Positions 33,197 through 44,962 of a stretch of 64,000 nt of DNA are shown in pieces (within the stretch, counting starts at the first letter, position 1; each line of letters opens with the position of its first letter). The DNA lies in the NCBI GenBank assembly GCA_963585895.1, contig OY757912.1:86452099-86516098 (forward strand). The letters are read 5' to 3'. This DNA is from Sepioteuthis lessoniana. Lineage: Eukaryota; Mollusca; Cephalopoda; Myopsida; Loliginidae. The translations under genes were made by a program, and so were the position numbers. Below the pieces are notes generated by a model. That model saw only the letters and a list, made by a program, of their open reading frames with translations. It searched no databases and was not told the DNA's origin.

Positions 33197-33530
33197 TCAT
33201 CATCATCATCATCATGTCACACCACCAGCACAGACCACCCTGACCCTCTCTCGCTACCAGCCTCTATCGTCTATCACTCCCGGCAGGCCTTCAAGGCTAC
33301 ATCCTCTATCGGCATTGAGTTGTTGTATATGAGTTCTAGCTGGTCGTTCTGCCTTTGTTCGTCCATGTGAAGGGGTCCACAGGAGTATCCCGCTTATGAG
33401 TTCGTTCCCACTTCTACAGCAGCGCCCTGCATGTCTGGTATGTCTAACTTGGATAGTTTTCGTTATAGGTTGTAGGTGGCCGTACAGCTGCTGGTTTATG
33501 GGGTGCTGCCTCCTGGGCTTGTTCAATATT
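33197..33530 (-). mobile_element. RTE-like LINE 3' end with (ATG)n tail
   Basis: Minus frame RRQHPINQQLYGHLQPITKT, IQVRHTRHAGRCCRSGNELI, GILLWTPSHGRTKAERPART, HIQQLNADRGCSLEGLPGVI. The tail is (ATG)6 on the minus strand (CATCAT at 33197-33215). Inserted in the interior of an A element. Confidence 0.78.
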
Positions 33531-34062
33531 GTTTGTAAACAAATGAGTAATATTGAATTAAAGTATAAGTATTAGATTGCTATCTTTGAAATAATTTAAC
33601 TGTGTAAAAACGAATAAATAATGTTGAACGATTGTTAGACAGGAATAGTTGAAACCATTTAGTGTCCTGGGTATAATATTAAACTGAATCTAACGGGGAG
33701 ACTTTAGTCTAGGAGTTTGGGGAATGTGGCGTACCCCTTAATTTTTTCTTCTCTCATGTCTACTCATACCTGGAGTGTTAGTACCTGTTAGGGTACCATC
33801 TATGGGTCAGATAGTGACGAATACAAGGTAAAAAAAAAAGAAAGAAATGTTTCTTATTCTCTTCCTTCTTCCATAAGTCGTCTGTTCCTGGTTCAATTCC
33901 GATTCTTTCTCTGAGAGATGACACACGGCGTGACACTCTTTTTCCTCGCGGGTTAACATGATGGCTGCTACAAATAGATCTCTGAAAATTTTACTAGGGA
34001 TCATTATCATTACTATTGGTTATTTGGAACCATTCAGCAGTGAGAAGGAAATTTGTATTCAG

Positions 34063-34285
34063 TAAGAATAGTCGGTCGAGAGTGACCAAAAGGCTCCTTT
34101 CCAATTGCTACTACACCGAGGTATAGGGGAGGGCGCTACTCCTTTCCCTGGATTGGTTCACTTTACCCTAGATACATACCTTATATTGCGGAGTGTTAAG
34201 CAAGGAGGTATCAAGTACCATTTTTAAAGTCTTTGGTATGACCATTGGCGAAAACTCTACCCACTAGGCCAATTAGCCGGCCATC
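34063..34285 (-). repeat. Family C SINE
   Basis: Minus copy: CGAGAGTGACCAAAAGGCTC, GGTATAGGGGAGGGCGCTAC, CAAGGAGGTATCAAGTACCA, GTCTTTGGTATGACC; the B box is lost and the head is short. Confidence 0.72.
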
Positions 34286-34510
34286 CTTGATGAATAAAAT
34301 TCCGAATATTTGATAGCAATGGTGTAAAGCATTTAGCTCTGAGCAAACAAATGAATTATGTTAAATCGATTTAATTGATAGAAATACTTCAAATGATCAA
34401 ATAGATAGAAATATAAGTGCTAAATAGCAATATTTGAAACCATTTAACTTTGTGCACACAAAGTTTACTAACTCGTTCAAAAATGAAGTTCCTACAAACT
34501 GTTCAATTGT

Positions 34511-34560
<50 letters not shown>

Positions 34561-34625
34561 TATGGGATGTAGCATTAGATAACCATTAAGAGTTGATATG
34601 CTATTTATAGAAGCATGAGAAAATT

Positions 34626-34898
34626 AGGCGAATAAGAATTGATAGATACTGAATATTCATCCATCGATGGTAAAAATAACTGCATGGTGTAGGAACAGAA
34701 GTATGGAGGGGATGGTAAGAAAAAAAACTTGATAACAAAATAAATACTTAACAGGTAGTAATCAATTAATCCTATAATCTAAAGACAGGCTTGAAATTGC
34801 ACAAAATTGCTCCCCTAGAACAAAAGTATTAATGAGATTTTGCTTATAAAATATTACAAGTAGGCAAGTCTTCCCATAATACTGAAGAGAAATCAAGG

Positions 34899-34983
<85 letters not shown>

Positions 34984-35147
34984 GTGTGTGTGTGTGTCTG
35001 TTAGTGTGTGTGAGTAAGGGCGGAAAACTACCTTTCCATATAAGATAACACACCATTGAAATTACTAAAACCCTGAATTTTATTTTTATATTAAAAATTT
35101 TTCATTTATTTTCTCTCATTCTTTCTTTTATTCTCTTTCTCATTTTG

Positions 35148-35182
<35 letters not shown>

Positions 35183-35416
35183 CGTTAGTTCCTTTTCAGC
35201 GAATTTCTTTTATTCAAATCGCGATATGATTTGACGCTTTTGCTTGGTTAGATCTATATACATATATACAAACATATTGATTAATTCAGGGACGAAAAAT
35301 TCGTGTTCCCTATATATATATGTATGTATGTACAAGTAAGCTCACTCACTTTTTAAATTGCTTTAAGTTTGTATGTCATTTTATTTATCAAAACATTTCC
35401 TCTCGCTTCCTCTCCC

Positions 35417-35453
<37 letters not shown>

Positions 35454-36285
35454 TTCTCTATCTATCTAATTATATATCTAACTATATATATACATATATA
35501 AAGTTTGTTAATTCCTAATGCACTTCCCTTAGAAGAATGTTGTGTTATTTTTTGGTAGATTATGATTACTTACATATGTACAACCATAGTAAGTATATTA
35601 ATGTATATTCAATGATATACATAGATCTTTTTAAAATTCGGCTTAAGGGTAGATGATTGAGATTTGCGATATAGACAGGGATTGATGTTAGTTCTCATAA
35701 TCTTAAGTAATCACTTTTCACGACACAGGTGCACAACATTTTAAGTAACCGATAAGTCCACGAAGTAACTAGTTTTGTAAGAACTAATCAGACGCTGATA
35801 TCGCGAAAGCTGATCAGTTAAACCGGTCTGAGCTAAAAGGGCGAGGTGGCGTGTTTTTTTTTTTGTTTTTTGTTTGTTTTTAAATCTCACACAGTTTCGA
35901 TCAAACTTACGGTCATCAAGAAAACAAATTTTCTGAAAGTTTACTTTAAAGTATCCCCATATGAACCCTACTTCATACAAGAAATTTATTTTTAACTGAA
36001 AAGGGGAAGTAATTAAATTTTTATTGGCAGTTTTGCAATATTTATGGGAGTGTTGGATAGGGGCTTTAAGCACCTGATCGTATCTCTCTGGGTAGCAAGT
36101 TAACGAATTTAAGCTACCAGTCTGTATATGCTTGAGGCTAACAGTTTTCTTATATATATTACAGCTGTCAGAATAGTTCTTTCCCTATCTTTTTTCAGTA
36201 AGAATATAACACCCAGTGTAGGAATATTCATTCAATCATTTATAGAGAGTATATTGTACATTTGCAGGATGTTTTAGATTTGTTG
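34626..36285. other. Repeat-poor stretch with large microsatellites
   Basis: (AT)n-(GT)n at 34900-35000, (TA)n 35147-35170, (TGTC)n 35417-35445, TA/CTAT runs at 35455-35500. A 110-codon minus frame (35741-36073) has no recognisable domain and a lysine-rich poly-A tract; I do not call it a gene. Confidence 0.45.
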
Positions 36286-36296
36286 AAACAACACAA

Positions 36297-36588
36297 TCAT
36301 ATTTACCCCCCCCCGCTAGGGCAGGATATGACACAAGGTCAATTTTTAAGCGGAGTTTAACAGGTCTGAATTCAGAGTTTTCCTTCTCCTAGACTAGTTG
36401 CCTCACCAAGGGTGAAGAACCTAGTCTGTCCTACTATTTACCCATAGCTGGAGGGAGAATAATTTGATTCATACCTTTCCCAAGGGTATTAGTGCTATGT
36501 GAAATGCAATCACTCTCGTCCAGGATTTGAACTCGTGTCGCCGTGTCCATTTACTATGACGATAACCATTACACAACGGACACCTCCT
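36297..36588 (-). repeat. Family B SINE with target duplication
   Basis: Full-length minus copy with a C-run (CCCCCCCCC) at its terminus. The imperfect duplication AAACAACACAA / AAACAACGCAA is at 36286-36296 and 36589-36599 (one mismatch). Confidence 0.88.
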
Positions 36589-36693
36589 AAACAACGCAAC
36601 AGAAACCTTAGATCTTCCCTGAAAGAAACATCGCTATAGAAACTAAGATCTTCCCTGTTCACCTTATTCTCTTTCTCTTTTCAGATTATTAGT

Positions 36694-36808
36694 GGAAGAT
36701 ATATTTAATCAAATATAGTAAAATATTCAATTATTGGAAGATATATTTAATAAAATATAGTAAAATATTCTATTGTTGGAAGATATATCTAATCAAATAT
36801 AGTAAAAT
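36694..36808. repeat. 42 bp tandem repeat, about 2.7 units
   Basis: GGAAGATATATTTAATCAAA starts at 36694, 36736 and 36778 (period 42). Confidence 0.85.
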
Positions 36809-37110
36809 CACACCTTGGATGACGTAGCAGATGATCTTCTCAGTAAAACATATTAAGAAACTAATTTTCTCAGGATTGTTCAAGCAAGATTCAGAAGGAA
36901 GTTCAATTTCAACACATATCCAAACGGAAGTCAGATTTTCAAGAATTTTAAAACTCGTAGCACTTGTGAAGATCATAGAGAATCGGTTTCCTCATCATTT
37001 CCGATAACCAGGTGAAATGTGCACACGTTATCCACAGTCTTGCAGGATCCATTTAACAGTGCCTTCAAATGAACGGTGAACATCAGCAACATGTTCTCTC
37101 GGGGCTCTTC
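36809..37110. other. Unassigned stretch with minus frames
   Basis: A minus frame (to 36973) reads LLMFTVHLKALLNGSCKTVD then NVCTFHLVIGNDEETDSL. Composition is less AT-biased than the surroundings. I recognise no family and cannot call an exon. Confidence 0.3.
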
Positions 37111-37125
37111 TTGATATTTTTGGTT

Positions 37126-37374
37126 TGGTTTGGTTTGGTTTCTTTTGTTTAATGGTATATCAACTCTTTTTAGGTTATTTAATGCCAAAGCCATTCTCCT
37201 AGAAGAACAGTAGTGGTGCTATTTAATCCATAGCTGGGAAGATAAGGGAGTTCATACCTTTCCCAAGGGTATTTGCCCGAAAGTGAACGTAATAGCGTGA
37301 CTGGAGTACAAACCCGCGTACTACGATTCCGCAGTCAATCGCTTTAACCATTGCACCACGAGGGCATACCCTGG
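37126..37374 (-). repeat. Family D SINE with target duplication
   Basis: Full-length minus copy: GGTTTGGTTT tail, GGTATATCAACTC, core, B box GGAGTACAAACCC, A box GGTGCAATGG (minus sense). The 11 bp duplication TATTTTTGGTT is at 37115-37125 and 37375-37385; its right part overlaps the tail. Confidence 0.85.
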
Positions 37375-37407
37375 TATTTTTGGTTCATGTTTGAGACTAA
37401 ATAGTTC

Positions 37408-37705
37408 ATTATCATCATCATCATGTCGTGCCACAGGCACGGATATCCCTGACCCTCTCTCGCCACTTCTCCCCATCGTTCATCGCCTCTGGCAGGTATT
37501 CAGGGCTACATCCCGAATCCTCACATAGCTGCTGGATGTATGTTCAAGCTGGTCGTCCTGCTTTTGCCCGGCCATATGTGGGGGTCCATAGGAGTACATC
37601 GCTTATGAGCTCGTCCCTGCTTCTCCAGCAGTGACCTGCATGTCTGGTTCGTCTAACTCTGATAGTTTTCGTGATGGGAGGCAGTTGGGGTGTTGCCGTC
37701 AGGAC
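37408..37705 (-). mobile_element. RTE-like LINE 3' end with (ATG)n tail
   Basis: Minus peptides RRTRHAGHCWRSRDELISDV, LLWTPTYGRAKAGRPA, then frame change to QQLCEDSG and WRERVRDI. Tail CATCATCATCAT at 37412-37424 (plus sense). 5'-truncated. Confidence 0.78.
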
Positions 37706-38366
37706 TAAATAGTTACAGATCCTAAAATGTTGTCTTTTCATTTTTTTATAACGTTATAATTTGTTTATATCACTGTATGTTATAATTTTATTTTTTTAGT
37801 CGGTAAAAGGATGAATTTGTGAAGAGGAGATGTTTTGGTGGAAAGCAAAAAATAAAAAAACAAAACAAAAAACAAAACAAAACAAAAAAAAATAAACGAA
37901 CAACCAAAACTAGGAATCCCAGCCTGGTAAGAGAGGCATACTCGGCATGGAGAGGGAAACAGGGCAAATAGATAATTATGAACAATCCATATATAAGAAA
38001 AGTGCTAATGTCCTTGTTGATCACTAACATAGAGGGTGCCACGCATTTGACTGGTTATTTGCAACAACCAATAAGATGCGCGGTTGAGAGGTCTATAATC
38101 TTCCAAATGAATAAATAGCCATTTTTTTTTTCCTTTTTTTTCTCGCGTAAACTGGAGGGTCTATCAGTGACTGATCATCTCTGATAGGGTCTACTTGTCG
38201 AGGGGAGTATGTTGTTGAAACACCCGAACCTTCGCGATGACTTAAGCAAAACATATCTCTGGCGACACCCTCCGGCGTCTTTAATATAATAAATGTAATT
38301 TTTATTACTCTATCATTTAATTTGTGACCGATCATTTTGTTTCAAAATTTTTGAAACACCCTGTAT
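37706..38366. other. Unassigned stretch ending in a transposon-like terminus
   Basis: A-rich run 37855-37895. At 38340-38364 the minus strand reads TACAGGGTGTTTCAAAAATT, a terminus like those of TIR transposons, and the 80-codon minus frame inside (from MIGHKLNDRVIKITFIILKT) may be part of it. No second end found. Confidence 0.35.
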
Positions 38367-38375
38367 AAGATAGAA

Positions 38376-38666
38376 AGCGAATTCAGTTTAACGATTATGC
38401 TGATGAGTATTGAGATTAGTGGTCTGAGTTCAAATCGTAGACGGAGATGTTTGTTTTTTACTTTTGCACTAATACCCCCTGGAAAGGCATAAATCCATCT
38501 CTTCTCTCTTCAGATATGAGTAAATAGTTGGTCAGATTGTGTTCTTAAGCCTTGGCAAGGCAATCAGTGAAGAAAGGAAAGTTTTAAGTGAAAACTGCTG
38601 TACTTCGCTTTGAAAATTGACTTTGCGCTGTATCATGCTCATGACAAGGGATTGAATAAGTACATA
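38376..38666 (+). repeat. Family B SINE, decayed
   Basis: GAGTTCAAATCGTAGACGGA (B box), CACTAATACCCCCTGGAAAG, GCCTTGGCAAGGCAATCAG, terminus with GGATTGAATAAGTACATA. Confidence 0.65.
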
Positions 38667-38678
38667 CATGTATATATA

Positions 38679-39108
38679 GGCGCTCGTAGTATCATGGTTT
38701 TCGTCGTAAGACACGTCCGTGCACGCTTCAAATGTCCAGGTATGTAGCGTCCATTACATTCACAAAACAAATCCTTCATTAGATTTTTAAGATATAAACA
38801 ATTGTATTCCCCATAATTCTATGTTGTTTTGGTTGTCACCAATTAATCTTTTCTTAGCTTTTATCCAATGACTTGTATGTTTACATTTCAAATTGCCCTA
38901 ATAACGTTAAGAAAGGTATGCATTCTACTATTCTTCCTCCAGTTATGGGTAAATAGTAGGGCAGGCAGCGGTCTGTGACCTTGGTATGGTAACCAATTTA
39001 AAAGAAGGAAAACTCTGAATTGAAACTTGCTAAATGCCAATTAAAAGATTGATCGTATCACGTCCTGCTCGTTCGCAGGTGTTGGATAAATACATATACA
39101 CACTATAC
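38679..39108 (+). repeat. Family B SINE, decayed and interrupted
   Basis: Head GGCGCTCGTAGTATCATGGT at 38679-38745, core and terminus from 38905 (AAGAAAGGTATGCATTCTAC to GTTGGATAAATACATAT). About 150 bases between them are unrelated to B and unidentified. Confidence 0.6.
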
Positions 39109-39109
39109 A

Positions 39110-39210
39110 GTTTATATTGGTATAATGGTTAGAGTGTTTGCCAATGACTTGGGAGACCGGGGTTCAATCCTAAGTCATACCAAAGACTCAGAAAGGGTAT
39201 ATGTACATTT
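39110..39210 (+). repeat. Family C SINE, 5' part
   Basis: TTGGTATAATGGTTAGAGTG (A box), GGGGTTCAATCC (B box), GTCATACCAAAGACTC. 3' part missing. Confidence 0.7.
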
Positions 39211-39418
39211 ATCGTATATATATTTATTAAACATGCAGCTTTATTACTAAACCAATAAGATATTGTGCGTGATACAAGCCCAGCTATGTTACTTATCAAG
39301 GTAGTCTAGAATTATGTACTTGGCTCGTATTGCGCAAGTGAATCTCTACCCTACTCAAAGAACGTGGTGTCAGGACAATGATTCTTCACTCCAATATTTT
39401 GGAACCGAACGAGAGGAA

Positions 39419-39665
39419 TTACAAATTTATTGTGGACGATTTTATTTTGTTTTTGTTGATTATTATTAGGTCTGGTCTTCTGCCCAAGATTAGGTGATCC
39501 GTTAGTATGTCAAAGTCCCATAGGAGTTTACGTGTGTCATTCTCCTCGACAAATGCTGGGTTGTCCATATACCATTTGTTCGTATGGTCAAATTTAAATT
39601 TCTTGCACATCTTCCAGTGGATAACTTTGCCCACCCAGTCGTATCTAGTGTTTTACTCCTTCTAT
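39419..39665 (-). pseudogene. R2-like LINE fragment (endonuclease region)
   Basis: Minus frame GKVIHWKMCKKFKFDHTNKW, YMDNPAFVEENDTRKLLWDF, DILTDHLILGRRPDLIIINK. Contains the RPD of the PD-(D/E)xK-like site; the following acidic motif is lost. Abuts an (ATT)n run at its 5' side. Confidence 0.72.
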
Positions 39666-39671
39666 GCCAGT

Positions 39672-39672
39672 C

Positions 39673-39731
<59 letters not shown>

Positions 39732-39990
39732 TAAATTGCAATATTATTATTTTTACTCCTTTGAGAATTTTTCCCACCAGTGAATGCTGATGGTGTTTCA
39801 CGGGAGTTTGAGTGACAGGAAGTCTCCTCAAGTCTCTTGGGCTCTTCTTCGTATTCTGGCCGATCATAACTCTGCTATAGCTTGGACAGTCTCCACAAGT
39901 ACTCTTACTTCCAATTCTTCCAGTCCTTTCACCAATCTTTTGGTGACTGTACCAAGCGTACCGATATATTACGATTTAAATTGGAATTAT
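39672..39990 (-). pseudogene. R2-like LINE 3' end with (AAT)n tail
   Basis: (ATT)n at 39672-39731 is the minus-strand (AAT)20 tail. Upstream (39735-39990) is the 3' end, with decayed TVTKRLVKGLEELE, RSARILRRAQET and the 3' UTR CACCATCAGC. It appears to have inserted next to, or into, the fragment at 39419-39665. Confidence 0.7.
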
Positions 39991-40800
39991 TTATACAAAA
40001 TGCTCTATACTTCTACTGAAAGCTACTTATATATATATGAATTTGCGTTTATAATAGTATAAAAAGTATAACCAAACATGTTAAGGAGGCAGATTTTACT
40101 AGATTATAAATTAGAAAGCGAAATACTTTTCAGTGGTGATAAACAGGTTATATTTTCAGTGTCTATGATAAACTCAGATTTTGGTTAGATGTCAATAGAG
40201 AAGGACATAATTTTGAAGGAATATTCTTTTTCTGGTGGGAAGTCTTGATTTGAGTGGTACAGTTTTTTTTTCGGAAATCAGGACTCATATATTCAAAGGA
40301 GCTGTCAGATGTTAGGCATAGAATAGTGGCAACCCAGTGCAGTGTCTGTTGGACTGCAGTGCCAGGGTTGGTCATGTTCGCTCCACTGGGGTCTTAAGAA
40401 GAACATTACCTGTAGAGTTAATTTACCGTTAGATAGCGTAGGATTGTTAATACAGTAACGTTCATATATTTCAATCGTGATAGAGAGAAACCGAGAGCAA
40501 AATATCAAATGTTGCCCTGTTCCAAGATTATTCAAAGAGTGAAAAAACAAGATCATTGTTTTTGTGGAACTGACCCGTAGCTTAAACAGTTTCAAACAAA
40601 GACTGCGGCAGACAAATATTTTTCTCGTGTAACTCTAGAAATAAAGAATAGTTTATTGAAGACATGATTGTTTACTAAGAATCATTATGTCAAACATTGA
40701 ATAAGTAAGGGCAATTAAAAAAAGAAAAAGAACAAAGTAAGTTTGTTCTTATTTTTCAGTATTTTTTTTCTATAAATATATACTCTGCATTGCAAAAATG
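39991..40800. other. Unassigned stretch
   Basis: Minus frames of 70 and 96 codons at 40163-40595 show no recognisable domain. Nothing else seen. Confidence 0.4.
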
Positions 40801-40805
40801 ATTAC

Positions 40806-41031
40806 TGTTGTATAGCGGCTCGAACCACGTGACTTCCGGTATCTCGGTGGTATAAAAGATATCGTGTTTCTTAAGCACGTCGGTACTGAAAGATCTCGGT
40901 CAGTAGTAAGACCAACTTCGGACGTAACACCAACATCGCGAGACTTATAATATTTGTTGGACTGTACCGCTTCAGTTAATAAATAGTTAACTCTATTTCA
41001 CTGCGGATCTCTTCCTTACCAAGATACAACA
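40806..41031 (+). mobile_element. Solo LTR fossil, type 2 (short)
   Basis: 226 bp with ends TGTTGTATAGC and AGATACAACA (short terminal inverted repeat TGTTGTAT/ATACAACA). A perfect 5 bp duplication ATTAC is at 40801-40805 and 41032-41036. Includes GGTATAAAAG (TATA-like, 40849) and TTAATAAATAG (polyadenylation-like, 40977). No internal region; a solo remnant of an LTR element, family undetermined. Confidence 0.8.
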
Positions 41032-41036
41032 ATTAC

Positions 41037-41898
41037 AATCCCCCCAAAATATTTACTCTGAATCTACACCAAATTTTGCCGAATCAAATGAAGTATTTCC
41101 AAGAAATTTTTTATTAAATTTTTGGTGTCTGAGAAGTGAAAACCATAACAGACGAATGTGTGATGTGTACATAAAAGCAGGTTTTAGTAAAAAAAAAAGT
41201 GTTTACTGGTAGACTAAAAGTTGCTTTAGCACAAGAGCCTTGATCAAAAAGAAAATCCATGGAGAGGTAACACACTGACTCTCTGTTGTACTCTTTACAT
41301 AATAGTCTCGGCTTCCTCCATAAATACACATCAACGAGAGCGTCAGACGGAGTTCACCCGACCCGCGTGATGCAATCACGTATGATACCATTTGCGTAGT
41401 GGACGGATAGTCACTACCCCCACTGGACTCTCAGCTTCCTATCAACTAACTACTGTTTAAACAGGTTTACTTGTATCTTGTTTCTGTTACATGAATATAT
41501 GTTTTTCTATCAACCTTTTTGTGTTCCTCGTGTCTTTCTTTTGTCAGTATCAAAACGCTCTTTGAAAATGAAAAACTTTTGGGCCCTGTAGTCAGTAAAG
41601 AAGTTCATACTGACAGTCTTCTGGGACAGGAAAGGACCCATCTCTATTGATCCCCTTAAAGAACGTGCAACTGTTATTAATACTTCCAACGGCGAACTTC
41701 TAAAGTAATAATCATCTTATTAATTGAATGACCTTTGTATTATTTACTTGAAACTAAATAACCGTACGCAAAAACTGACAATTATCAATTAAAAATAATT
41801 GCTTGAAAATATATAATTATTATTATTAGTTAGGAATATTTTGAACAATAGAATTGAGGGTAGATTATCTGTATTAAAAAGATTTGATTCTGTTACAT
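41037..41898. other. Unassigned stretch
   Basis: Minus frames at 41114-41391 have no known motif. No repeat family recognised. Confidence 0.4.
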
Positions 41899-41972
41899 TA
41901 TTTCTAATGAAAATTCAACCTTTGTGGGTTACTTAATATCAAAGCCTTCTTTGTAGAATAATAGTAGTGGTA
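41899..41972 (-). repeat. Family D SINE tail fragment
   Basis: TTCAACCTTTGTGGGTTACT, then GTAGAATAATAGTAGTGGTA. Ends at the (ATC)n tail of the next LINE. Confidence 0.6.
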
Positions 41973-41973
41973 C

Positions 41974-42024
41974 TCATCATCATCATCAAGGACGGTGTTC
42001 CATTACCCTCTCTCTCTCTCTCTC

Positions 42025-42063
<39 letters not shown>

Positions 42064-42890
42064 TCCATTGCTCCTGGCAAGTTTTTAGGGTGCATACTGA
42101 GTCCACAGAGAACTCGTGTAAGTCTTGCTAGTCGACCAACACTGGTGGGTCCATGCGAAGGAGTCCATCACTTATGAGTCTATCCTCGCTTCTCTAACCG
42201 TACCCCGTATATAGTGTTTGTCTTACTTGGGTGGTTTATGAGATGGGAATGTAAGTGGCCGTAAAACTATTGTTTTGTTGTATGCTGCTTATCGAATTTG
42301 TTTAAAGCAGCATGAAGCAGGCTTTGTTTCGTTACTATCTTTCTTTTTCTCTATGCGTTTTGTTAGCGTCCATATGGTGCATCAATATAGTTGTATGACC
42401 ACAGTTACAGCTCTGAAGAAATCTCTGATTATTTTATGAGTTAGATTAGATTTCCATATGATCGAAAACTTCTCAGTAACAGTCCTTTTCTTGGTGCTTT
42501 TGACATCACTTACAGTTGATGAGATGTAGCTACCAAAGTATGTGAAGTGGTCAACTAATTTTAAAGGCTTGCCTCTTAAAATGGAGATGGTTCCTTTTTG
42601 TTTAAAACACATGAAGCCTGTTTGATTTGCATTTATGCAGAAGCTAAAGCCTCCCGTCGCTTGCTCTAGGCAATGCTATAGGGATTCTGTTTGGGCTGGT
42701 GTATTTGCAACAAGTGTTAGTTAACTTGCATTATCTTCTGCGGCATATCGTCTGCTTCTTGCCTTTATTTTAATGTGAAACCATTTTCTTTTATTAAAGC
42801 AATGGGTGATCGAAGTACAGAGTCTAAGCATAGTATAAACAGATATAGTGCTTATTTATCTCCTTACAAGACGACTGTGACAATGTTTCA
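41974..42890 (-). pseudogene. RTE-like LINE, longest copy (end of RT domain to 3' tail)
   Basis: Reading the minus strand: decayed palm/thumb segment, then MCFKQKGTISILRGKPLKLV, DHFTYFGSYISSTVSDVKST, IIWKSNLTHKIIRDFFRAVT, then the YGHL..RRTRHAG-like tail and an (ATG)n end at 41974-41987. The F-T-Y-x-G-S pattern after the RT core is typical of RTE/BovB-like RTs. (CT)n and (AT)n (42007-42060) interrupt the 3' end. Many breaks; the endonuclease half is missing. Confidence 0.75.
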
Positions 42891-42913
42891 ATCAAGTGAG
42901 TGAATCATTGCTT

Positions 42914-43160
42914 TCGTGTGTCATCGTAGTGTAATGGTTAAAACAATGGACTGCGGAATCATAGTAAGCGAGTTCGTACTCCAGTCGTGCTATTACGTTC
43001 ACCTTCGGGTAAATACCCTTGGGAAAGGTATGAACGCCCTTATTCCCCCAGCTATGGGTTAAATAGTACCACTACTGTTCTTCTAGGAGAATGGCTTTAG
43101 CATTGAATAAACCACGAAGGTTGATATGCCATTAAACAAAGAAACCAAACCAAACCTAAA
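42914..43160 (+). repeat. Family D SINE, best-preserved copy
   Basis: Head GTGTCATCGTAGTGTAATGG (A box), GAGTTCGTACTCC (B box), core CCCTTGGGAAAGGTATGAAC, CAGCTATGGGTTAAATAGTA, tail GGTTGATATGCCATTAAACA and AACCAAACC. Confidence 0.9.
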
Positions 43161-44235
43161 CGGTTTAAAATTTTAGGAAAAATCAAAACAGTTTTCGAAC
43201 AAATCTCTCCACAACCTCACAGATTTTTATAATCCGTCGGATCATTGGGGGAGTACGGGCAAAGAATCTCGAGGCAACATTACATTATATCTCCCTGGCA
43301 TTTATTTCAATGTGCCATTAAAATCAATCAATCAATCAATCAAAATATAAGATTGTACTCAGGCTTCTTCTGTAGCATTACTTTGACCCTGCTGCTTTAT
43401 CTCAGTGCTATAAAGAAATTTTCTATGATCTATGTAGGAGAACTATTATTTTCTTAGCTTATCCATCTTTTTTAGAATTGTTCTTAACTTTTAGCTGATT
43501 TGTGACAAATTTCGCTCCACTTAGGGTGAGACTTTGTAAAACTATGTATTTAGCTTTTTGATTTCTGCCTAGTCTCACCAACACCTCATACTCAAAGTGC
43601 TGGTATCTGCATAAGTACATATGTTAAACAAAGATGAATTGGCTCAGAACTTAAATGGATAAACCCTAATCCCATAAATGGATAATCCCTAAACAATAGA
43701 CGCTATTGCCAGCAATCTGTATACCAGACTATGCAAATCCGTCTAAATTCTCATTCCTCGTGAGTAGTCGAAATAATTCGAAAGCCAGGGTTTGTACTGT
43801 AAACACAAACAAATTCAAATAACCTACTTTTTCAGACAAGAAGAAAAAGACCTCTGGGGTTATATGAAGCACACATTGTGATAAACATTTGTTGGGTTTG
43901 CTTGATGTGTTTCTGACTCGAAGACTGAGTCGCTGTGATCTGATCAATTCAGTGCTGGGCCAAAAGGTACATTTTTTTTCTCTCTTTTATATACCGTTGG
44001 CAAAGATCTGTATTCTGCGGAGAGGTCTTCTGATAATGGATCAAACTCATACGCTAAATCTATCAAAACCTATCCTTTATCATGACAAGCGCAACAAACA
44101 AGAAAAGATGCAAGTGAAGACAAGTCTCAGTTCTCATGTGTTAATTTCTATCGATGCTACTGAGGCCACGAATATCGATTTCTCTGTGAGGGTTAGTATA
44201 AAAACTCAGTGAATCTTACAAATAATCGTTGTTAT
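43161..44235. other. Unassigned stretch
   Basis: An (AATC)n tail at 43290-43343 (GTGCCATTAAAATCAATCAA) marks a SINE relic. The 107-codon plus frame at 43889-44212 has no recognisable domain. Otherwise nothing. Confidence 0.4.
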
Positions 44236-44641
44236 CATAACAAATCATATTACGACTTCTTTTTTCTTTCTTCTTCTGATTATTATTGTTGTTTCTTTAG
44301 GAGTTTTTTTTTTTTTTACCGTTACTATTCTTTAATTTCTTGTGTTGGTTCTTCTTTGTCTTTTCTTTTCTTCTTTGTTGTTTTGGTCTTTTTCTTTTTT
44401 TCCTTTTTACTCGGTTACTTTGTTTTATTCTTGGCTTTATATAACTTGTATTTTTCTACCTTCGTATTTTTTTTCATTCAGTTATTTCTTTCCTTTTCTT
44501 TCTTTTCTATTATTTTTTCTTTTCGTTTTAAGTATTTTTTGTCTGTTGTTTGTCTTCACAGTTTTTTTTCTCAAAATGATTTTTTCTTATTTCATTTTTT
44601 TTATTTCTTCAGTTCCATTTTCGTTCCGTCCAAATTCTTTT

Positions 44642-44680
<39 letters not shown>

Positions 44681-44735
44681 ATGTTTAATTTTCATTCATT
44701 TCTGTTTTCTTTCCTCGGATATTTTTCATCTACCA
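44236..44735. repeat. 500 bp pyrimidine-rich tract with (TTTC)n
   Basis: The plus strand is overwhelmingly T/C with a pure (TTTC)11 at about 44637-44680. The long plus frames here (159 and 215 codons) are composition artefacts rich in F, S and L. Confidence 0.85.
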
Positions 44736-44743
44736 AACACGTA

Positions 44744-44910
<167 letters not shown>

Positions 44911-44962
44911 CCCGCGCATACACACATTTATGCACATATATATTTATGTGATACGCATACTG

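Larger units (their letters stand above)
32955..34620 (+). repeat. Family A element, composite, with nested insertions
   Basis: Head at 32965-33160 (CAGCATCTCTGCAGAAGGGT), interior sub-repeats 33535-33660, second partial head 33660-33805, interior 34300-34500 and tail ATTAGATAACCATTAAGAGT, TGATATGC at 34572-34605. Interrupted by an RTE-like fragment, a C SINE and (AT)n at 34512-34557. Confidence 0.6.

Noticed and set aside
35741-36073. 110-codon minus frame as a gene
   Set aside because: No domain, no start context or neighbours, and a lysine run from a poly-A stretch.
36809-37110. Host exon on the minus strand
   Set aside because: The frame lacks recognised similarity and clear splice sites; listed only as unassigned.
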